From Pinus tabuliformis (taxonomy: Eukaryota; Streptophyta; Pinopsida; Pinales; Pinaceae), in the NCBI GenBank assembly GCA_031772625.1, contig CM062816.1, forward strand, positions 634,229,269-634,293,268: a stretch of 64,000 bases of DNA, in the 5' to 3' direction. The translations under genes and the position numbers were made by a program. Below, piece by piece: positions 56,511-64,000 of the stretch (positions within the stretch are counted from its first letter, which is position 1; every line of letters starts with the position of its first letter). The notes beneath the pieces are model-generated. The model had not been told where the DNA came from. It was given only the letters and a program-made list of their open reading frames with translations, and searched no databases.

Positions 56511-57345
56511 TCATCATGAAGATTGTTAGTTCATTGTTGTAAAGTGTCAGTGTGTTAAATTCAATACTACAAGTTCAACAAGTGAAAAACATTCCTTAAT
56601 TAGCGTAATATGCATTTTTCTCTCACCGTGTATTTTCCAATCATTCATTACAAAACTTCCATCAAATAACACAAGTAACAGATTAACATGTATTTTGTCT
56701 TCATTATTTTCATCACGGAGCCAAGAAACACGAAATCCTAGAGTGGGTGTTCGTTATATCCAAATCGTTGCAATGGATATCACCTGCCATCAAAAAGAGC
56801 ATTCCCATCCTTAGATGAACCCCATTCTTCTTCAGTTGACCACTTGATTTTATTCAATTCCCATCATTTTTTCTCCATTCATTTGCCCCATCTTCTTATC
56901 TATCAAAGGACTACCTTGGTCCTTCGAAGCATTACCACTAGTAACAAGGAGATCATCAGAAAACACACTTTACAACTTTGAATAGGGCTGAGACATATCA
57001 CATACAAGAGTCTTCAAGCTGCAATATTTTGTTCAAATAATGCATGCTAAGATCATTTTTTCTTAAATTTCAATTTATAATAAGTTGTAATTTAATATTT
57101 AAAATAATTATTTTAAAAAAATGTAGTAAACTAACAAAAAAACGTATGCAATAATGTGCCAAATTATATAGAGTAAGTTATGTATGAGTGGGTACTATGA
57201 GATATTAAGTGTAATAAAAAGTAATTGAATGGTGTTTCTCATAACTTTGGAAATTATAATAGTTGTTATTTTATTTTTTAATTATTAATAATTATAATAC
57301 ATTTAATATAGATGAAATATTATTAATTAAACAGAAATCGAAATA
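56511..57345. other. AT-rich interval, no recognised feature
   Basis: I see no coding region, RNA gene or classified repeat here. Confidence 0.5.
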
Positions 57346-57550
57346 AACAACTTTTAAAAACACCATTTTGCACTTTCAATTATATTTTAAATTATCCCAC
57401 ATGGATGTCAACGATATGTCATGTACTTGTTCACTATTTTTTTATTGATATCATTAATAAACAACTTTTAAGAACAACATTTAGCACTTTCAATTATATT
57501 TTAAAAAATCCCACATGGATGTCAACGATATCTCATGTAATTGTTTTGTT
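57346..57550. repeat. Tandem repeat, about 115-bp period, 2 units
   Basis: AACAACTTTTAARAACAMCATTTWGCACTTTCAATTATATTTTAAA then CCCACATGGATGTCAACGAT occurs twice, at about 57347 and 57461. Confidence 0.9.
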
Positions 57551-59865
57551 TTATTAATGATAATGACCATAAAAGTACATCGAAGCATATTCAATGCACC
57601 TTAGTTGCAACTTGCAAATTGTGATAGTTGTCCAGACTTCAAAGATACAGAATATACGGATATATGGAATGTAATGCAGGGCATCTTGTCACGCTTGGAC
57701 AATATTTAACTAGTGCTTGCTTTTATTACGTTCATTTTTAACATACTGTCCACACACGCAATTGCGAAACTTGACAAACAAGACGCCAAGAGAAGATTAT
57801 CGCATACACAGTTATGGTATTGATATTAAAACTGCTCCCATAAATGCCATTGCTCTCCGACAGCATGACCTCTCCCCGCATCAATCGTGATGTAATACAA
57901 GACTACGTGTATCTCGAAAGTCATTAAATTATTCCTTACATCTGCCACTATCCCAAAATCGCTAACGAATTTATTAGTGTTGATCCACTCTTAAATATAA
58001 CCTCCAACTCCTCTTTTCTTCTTTCCATTTTTATCAAATTTATTGATGTGCACATTTATGCCAGAATTACACGCATCCAATAGAATGGATCCGCACTGGT
58101 TGCTGAATGTATTCCATATAGAGGCAACTAACTGCATACGAGAAATATTAAAAGGGAGATTACAATTTAAAGAACCTTCTCCCTAAAGGGTATTTTTCCT
58201 TCAGCTGTCTGGACTTCTAGTAAGATTGAAAGAAATGGTTTCACAAGATGCAGCACACGAAACCCACCACTTGGCAATTTTCCTTCTCCAAAGAATTGCT
58301 GTCATGTAATAACATAGTTACCATACGATGTCAGATCCCTCTCAAAAAAATACCCAAGGAGATTACATTCTATAACTATTGTAGTATTTACTATTAATAA
58401 AAGCAACTACAAGAATATAAACCCTAGTTGATTTATGATAAAAAGAGTTGTCATACCCCAAACAAAAGTTGGACTACTACGACACCCAGAAACAAAAAAA
58501 AACCAGTGATATCTACCAAACCCAAAACAAAACCTCGGCCATCTCAGAGAGGCACTTTTGAGCAAATGGAAAATGCTCAAGAAAACAAAACTCTCATTAC
58601 CGATGTGAAAATCACCATCGAAATCCTCTCTTAGGCATTAGCAAGTAATGCACATGCAAGGGGGTAAGAGTACAATAATGAAATACCTACCTTACAAATT
58701 TGAGCCCGGAAAACTATTGATCCACTGCAAGGGAATTAATGATCTGCAATAGATGCATCTCTGCCTTCAAAATACCAGCTGCCTAACCTGAAAATTTGAA
58801 GAAAAACCTTGTTCACGGAGCAAAATATTATCGATATAATAAGTTAAGTCGGTTGACGATTCGTAAGGAAGATAGTTGATAGTTATTGCAGGATCCAACG
58901 ACCCAGTAACAACCGTCACGGCTGGAATTCCTCAATTCAAATCAACAAGTAATGATTACCCAATTGTCTAACAACAAAATCGAATGGCACATATTTTGAC
59001 ACGAAAGCAGTTTGGGGAGTTCATTTCAGAGGGAAACGTCTGATTCTAGTATATGATGGTTACATGTGATTTATGATGTTGATCTATGATGGTTGTGTTT
59101 TGAGCTAACCATATGTGATATGTTTATACATGATGTTTTGATCAAATAGTTAGTTTGACTTGTTGTGACATGAAGCAAACTTGATTGCAAATGTACCTTA
59201 TTGACGAGCAACCAATGACATATGATTTGAAGTTATTTCAATTTATTTTGAATCTAATGGAATTTATGTGCTTAGTACGGGAAGCACGGAAATCCCTGGT
59301 TGGGTGGTTAAAATCAAATACAAGAACTAGCAACAACAACAAAGAAATTGGAACATGCAGCAGCATGCTGGTAAAGTATTCAGGAGCAGGTCCATTGTGG
59401 GATAGTGCTACCCAATAGCGTCCATTGATTGCCACGAGCATGCTATGATTGGTATGATGGTTTTAAGGTAGGGATATGCCTTGGTTTTTGTATCTTCTGA
59501 TGCGAGGAAGCCTTGCTAAGGGATGGACTTTCTAGGATGGGGGTGCCTGCGAAACTTGGAAGGTGAGTGACTGCACGGAAGGGGTGGCTGGATTCCCGAG
59601 GGACTGTGTAGTAGAGAAGGGAAGGTCACGAATGGATTTTCTTTGGTCATTATCATTTCCATATGCAATCATATGCACATTAGGAGTGCACCTTGGAACA
59701 ATGAGCTAGTAATTGTTCATTGAGAGGAAAAGTGGTGCAGGATTGTAGAGCTGGATATCAAATGCAGATTTGACTTTGTAGTGGATTCTAGACTTCTTCG
59801 AAAGGAGGTGAACCCTGGTATTACATTGATGGTGGAGGTGTGAGCCTATGGATTCCCTTGTTGAT
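57551..59865. other. Long interval without identifiable genes
   Basis: Mixed AT-rich sequence. A 68-codon Lys/Thr/Pro-rich frame (58428-58634, plus) and a 77-codon frame (59185-59418, plus) show no family resemblance and are not called. The part after about 59430 becomes GC-richer and may already be interior of the element whose LTR starts at 60149, but no coding motif is visible. Confidence 0.45.
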
Positions 59866-59869
59866 TGAT

Positions 59870-61812
59870 ATGGGCCTCGTATCCTTTATTTTTTGGTTAA
59901 TAAAATGTGTATATGTGTATATCATTGTAAATACATAATGAGCTATGTTATAAAGATCCAATATGTGGTATGGTTTTTATCTAGTCATGTTGTCATGATG
60001 TTTTTCTTTTGAGCAGGTCATTCACTGTAAATATTGCAATGAACTGTGTTATAAAGCTCCATCGGTTATATGTTTTGTTTTCAGTAGTCATGTTGGTTAT
60101 AGGTGCCATTGAACACCGAGGACTCTGTTCCCCCAAGGGGGAGGGTTCTATAATAGCCCTGGTGAAAATTCCATGTAAAAATATCTAAATACCACGGATG
60201 ATGGGACTTGTATTCCAAGATTAATGGTGGGCAGGACATCCTAGTGGGTGTTCATTTGGTTGTTTATGGTTAAGGAAATGGCTAAGGCATTAAAGAGGCA
60301 AAAAGGTATTTTGGCACATGTATTTATGAAAATAATGGAAATTAGGAGAAAAATGATTTGAAAGGTCATAGGTTGCATGTGAGGAGGAAAATGAAGGAAA
60401 ATAACGGAAAATGAAAAAAATAGAGGCCTCATTAATAAAAAGGCTTCTAAGGATGAGTTGGAAAGCTTCTTCATTTCAGAGTGAACCTGTCGTCAGTTCA
60501 GTTTTGGAGCTCTCTCTTTATTCTCTCTCTCTCTCATACTCTTGGAGAGTTCGACTTTTCTTGGAGCACTCTTGGTGGGTGTGGCATACTTGGATTCGTG
60601 GAACAAGAAGAAAAAGGAAGAGTAGGAAAGCGTAAGAAGGCATAGACATCAACATCTACATCAAATTCACTTGCAAGTACTGAGTTGCATGTATTATTTC
60701 TTCACTAGTTTTGGGCATGCATGGCATATGCATGTGGTTTCTTGGTTGTGATCTGTCATTGGCATGGAGGATTGCCTGGATCGAGAATGGATTGCCTAGC
60801 CTTGCCATTTCTGGGATAGCCATGGTGATTGTGGATCTACTTTCATTTTTTTGTTTTGACTAGTTCCTGTGTTTCCTAAGGTGTGGGTTGAGTTACTAGT
60901 CCTAGAAACCCTGGTTCGAAAAACACTATGGAAGCCCTTGGTGGGTTGAGTTACTAGTCCTAGAAGCCTTGCTTGGACAAATGCCCTGGAAGCCATGTAT
61001 AAGTTGTGGGTTGAGTTACTAGTTCTGGAAGCCTTGGTTGGACAAATGTTATGGAAGCCATGGAAGGATTGGATGGAAACCAATCTGATGATGGTTTTTT
61101 TGGTGATGTCCGATCGTGAGGTGGAACCATTATTTGATGGCTTTAGGTGGACGGCCTCTGGAAGCCATGGATGAGTTCTGATTTATGTGTTCTATGAGAT
61201 CCCACATTCATGCTTGGAATATGGAGCAAGGTGAATGGATGAAGAGAGATTTGGCCTAGCCATTCTACGGTCGTGTGGAACGTGGTAGTCCCATCTCTGG
61301 TTCGTTAATTGCTTTCATTAATGATAAATCCATTCCCTTTATTTTCATGTGTAAAGGTATTGACGTATTTATGGATTTGATGGCTGATATGTTCCTTGTA
61401 TTCATGTTCCTGTTATGTTGGTTATATGCACATTTTATGATAGCAACTATGTATGGCTCCCAGCATGTTTTTTACTTGTATGTGAATGTATAATGTGTCT
61501 ATGACTTAATGGAGGATAATGCAGAAAATGAAATGAGGGAACAATTGTTCATAGCAATTCTCAGATAAGTATGAGTTCCATACACTTAATTCTGTTATTT
61601 ACACCCCTAGATTACATATCGATGATATGTTTGACGAAACGTCTATCATGGCTAATGGGGCTTTGGTTATGATCTTGTTCAATTTATTTCTTTTCTGATT
61701 CCATTTCCTTAAAGTCACCAAGGAGGTTGAATCTTATCCATAGAGGCCCCTAATCGCATGTTTATCCTTGGCTGGCCAGTTGCTTGGGTAGATATGGGAG
61801 GAGGGCGTTACA
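59870..61812 (+). mobile_element. 3' end of a B-family Ty3-gypsy element (F2)
   Basis: The plus strand shows the same 3' untranslated interior as element B (TAAATA...GAGCTATGTTATAAAG twice, ATAGGTGCCATTGAACACC), a polypurine tract at 60131-60148 and an LTR from 60149 to 61812. The interior upstream is lost or unrecognisable. Broken and old. Confidence 0.75.
60149..61812 (+). repeat. 3' LTR of element F2 (1664 bp)
   Basis: It begins TATAATAGCCCTGGTG (the family start is TGTAACAACCCTGG) and ends GGAGGGCGTTACA, matching the reverse complement of the B LTR end GGAGGGGTGGTCACA. Shared segments include the ATAGAGGCCTC stretch, a (CT)n run near 60510-60536 and CATTCATGCTTGGAATAT at about 61207 (10110 in B). 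A three-unit repeat of about 60 bp with GGGTTGAGTTACTAGT lies at 60880-61080. Confidence 0.8.
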
Positions 61813-63189
61813 TGGGCTAGCATCCTTCCTTAGAAGAAGTTGAAGGGGGTGGATCCCGCTTTCTTGGACTTAGTGTGGACTACCTCTCACAACATAAATG
61901 CATATATATTTGGGCTAGCGAAGCATGTAGGAAAACTAAACAAGAACACATATGCTTTTGGATCAATTAGATGTTGTTGAGGTGAGAAACAATTTCATTT
62001 TTTTCTTCTTGCTTCTCCCAAATGCAATGACACACAATGGCCTTCATCTATTGATACAAGGTTATGGATTGCAAGTATTGATTATTATAACCCATGATGT
62101 GTATAGGGTCTAGAATGTAGCCTGAAATAACATGAATTCATGAATCAGAGTGAGCACTCTTGTCGTGAACTACCTAAGCGTGAAGTATATGGATTTCATA
62201 TTGAACTTCTCAAGGGATGGATGAATGAACGATAGACACTACAAACTAAGCCTAAGACTGGTTTTGAGATTTGCTATGGGGGCCACAACCATCAAATCCC
62301 CATCATGAGTGGATACATTTTCATGACATGGTGATGGGGAGAAGAAGGGTTGCAACAGGAGTAGACATGAGAGGTAGGAGAAGGGAAGGAGACTAGAGGA
62401 CAAAGCAAAATCAATACAGAGTGAGCACGGTTATGGAATTTAGAAATAGGGTTGGAGAATAGAGGCAAGTGAAGCATAGAGAGTAATAGGAACCAAAACC
62501 ATAAAATAGAGAACCCTCCTTGAGAGGCGGAGAGGTCGTGAAGCCTCCACACATGATAAAACCGACCATAGGAACAAAACCGACTACCTGAACCTAATAA
62601 TAAGAGGCACAACAATGAAACTAAAACACTAATTACAAAGGTAGTAGGGAAGAAAATTTACCAACAAGATTCGAAGAGACAAATTCTAACGAAACCCAGA
62701 AGAAACTTGGGGCATGCCATTATGCCTTCAAAGGTAAAAAAATCCACTTTCTCCACAAATGAGAATTGAGAGTTATAACGTAAAATCAACAAGAGAGAAT
62801 GAAAATGGAAGGCCATGCCGAAAGGGCCTAGACCTTCCTCAATCGACTTGCAACAATTTTGAGTGCAAGGGGAGGAAACATCCTACAAGTGGTTTGAATA
62901 CATAACAAAGACTCGATATAACTACAAAGAGCCACTAGCTAAAGCAAGAAGATGAAGTGGAAGATAAGGCTCTAAGTTTATTGCTTTGGGGTGTCATTAC
63001 TCTTAGTATTATTTGAATGCATGGGGTTTTTTGGCTACAACACCCCCTATTTAATGTATGAGGTGATGATGGGCTTGCCAACTTCTCCCATCCCTTAGCA
63101 TGAAATTCAACATACACATCAAGGATTATTGATCAGAGGTGATGAGGATGTTTGAATGGTCACACCTCTCTTTGCATACTTCATTGCTT
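61813..63189. other. Interval without identifiable genes
   Basis: No family-level match. The longest minus frame (62292-62615) is Leu/Phe/Ser-rich with no domain and is not called. Confidence 0.45.
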
Positions 63190-64000
63190 TGAGGGGAATC
63201 AAGATTAATATTTTGGTTCTTACATCCCAGGTTTGCAAGATAGTCAACCACTTTATTTCCATATTGACAAGAGTGTGAGGGAAGGAGGACATGAAATCAG
63301 GGAATCAAAGAATTAATGTGAGAGATGAAGTTTTCAAGCATTTGGATTTGCTAGATATTTGACGGAGAAGATCTATTAATAAGAGTATTCTAAGTATTAG
63401 TAGCCATTTGTAAGTCTCCTTCGACTTGAAGCTTTATAAAGCCATTGATAATAGCTAAGCAAATGCATGATTCCAAAGAAAAGAATTCCATTACATTATT
63501 GTTTTTTACTTCACAACTACTAGTAAACAAAAAGTTTTTACCATCATAGTTGCTATAGATACCTTTGACACCATGATTTCCTTTCGAAGCACCATCAAAA
63601 TTTAATTTGATAATCCCTACTCAAGGGATAAATATTTTAGGTGAACCAACTCCAAGATGTAAGGAAACAGGGTCCAAATGGGGAGAGATAGTAGGGGAGA
63701 GCTCAAGTCTGGGTAAAAGAGCTACTCATTTAGGCTTGCTTCCCAATCTTGTTGATTCTAGTGAGAGGATAAAATTGTTTCCTGAACGCTATGTAGGATG
63801 ATTTGCCAAACCACAAAATTTATAGAGTGAGCTTGAGGTTATGATCTTCCCTTATGAGTCATAGGAGGAATTCTGGCATCATAACCCAATCTCTGTGAAA
63901 GATAAAATTATTGAAGATTCCATGATAGTATTGATAAAAAATAGTTATGAGGCCTGCATATTTTCTATCAAAATGCCTAAATAGCAGCAAAAATCAATCC
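63190..64000 (-). mobile_element. LINE fragment: RNase H (RVT_3-type) domain
   Basis: The minus strand from about 63620 down reads IIKLNFDGASKGNHGVKGIY, then NNVMEFFSLESCI, KLQVEGDLQMATNT and NKVVDYLANLG, in the order of the RNase H domain found at the end of plant LINE ORF2 proteins (and some solo copies). The acidic residues expected at the active site (FDG, the E of MEF, EGD) are present. In-frame stops occur after the EGD block, so it is a pseudogene. The upstream RT, if any, lies beyond the window or is unrecognisable in 63640-64000. Confidence 0.8.

Noticed and set aside
62292-62615. 107-codon minus-strand frame
   Set aside because: Leu/Phe/Ser-rich low-information translation with no family resemblance.

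Overview
This window is nuclear DNA of a seed plant. It is dominated by transposon remains of different ages, with two real tRNA genes and no clear host protein-coding gene. Chromodomain Ty3-gypsy and Ty1-copia families, initiator-Met-tRNA primer sites, a DUF4283/CCHC protein and plant nuclear tRNA genes all point to a land plant. The very high density of old, nested, decayed elements and the long AT-rich filler suggest a large genome, most likely a gymnosperm such as a conifer. The gymnosperm placement is inference.

Layout. 1-5506: decayed Ty3-gypsy relative on the minus strand, arranged as tandem LTR-integrase-long ORF-LTR-integrase. 5507-9184: plus-strand fossil with a long ORF of unknown function and an LTR-like end. 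9185-27204: a three-deep nest. Minus-strand Ty3-gypsy element B is split by element C (13094-23694, ATATG target duplications), and C is split by a whole-looking chromovirus A (13157-19035, GGGAC duplications, LTRs about 2% different). 27205-28330: an LTR of B's family in the opposite orientation. 28870-34475: a SINE-like head and the 5' half of a Ty1-copia element. 34476-41000: mosaic of Ty3-gypsy remnants, a SINE-like sequence and LTRs.

41200-49830: AT-rich repeat island holding three retroposed inserts. (i) A 337-bp element with a hammerhead-ribozyme-like motif and 12-bp target duplications. (ii) A GC-richer 1.55-kb insert with 16-bp duplications and an A-rich tail. (iii) A 3.4-kb element with 13-bp duplications, terminal inverted repeats, an almost perfect 2-kb palindrome and an unbroken 380-codon DUF4283-CCHC gene. 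(i) and (iii) share the same end design and look like one family, possibly Penelope-like.

50326-53020: internally deleted Ty3-gypsy element. 53021-59860: quiet AT-rich DNA holding tRNA-Arg(TCG) on plus and tRNA-Glu(CTC) on minus. The two genes point at each other, and each is followed by a tandem array of copies of its own 3' half plus 3' flank. This convergent pair of tRNA-tail (B-box) arrays is the most unusual structure in the window. 59870-61812: 3' end of another B-family element. 63190-64000: RNase H end of a LINE.

The genes do not form a pathway. Only the two tRNA genes are clearly functional host genes. The chromovirus A polyprotein and the DUF4283 protein are the only long intact reading frames, and both belong to mobile elements.
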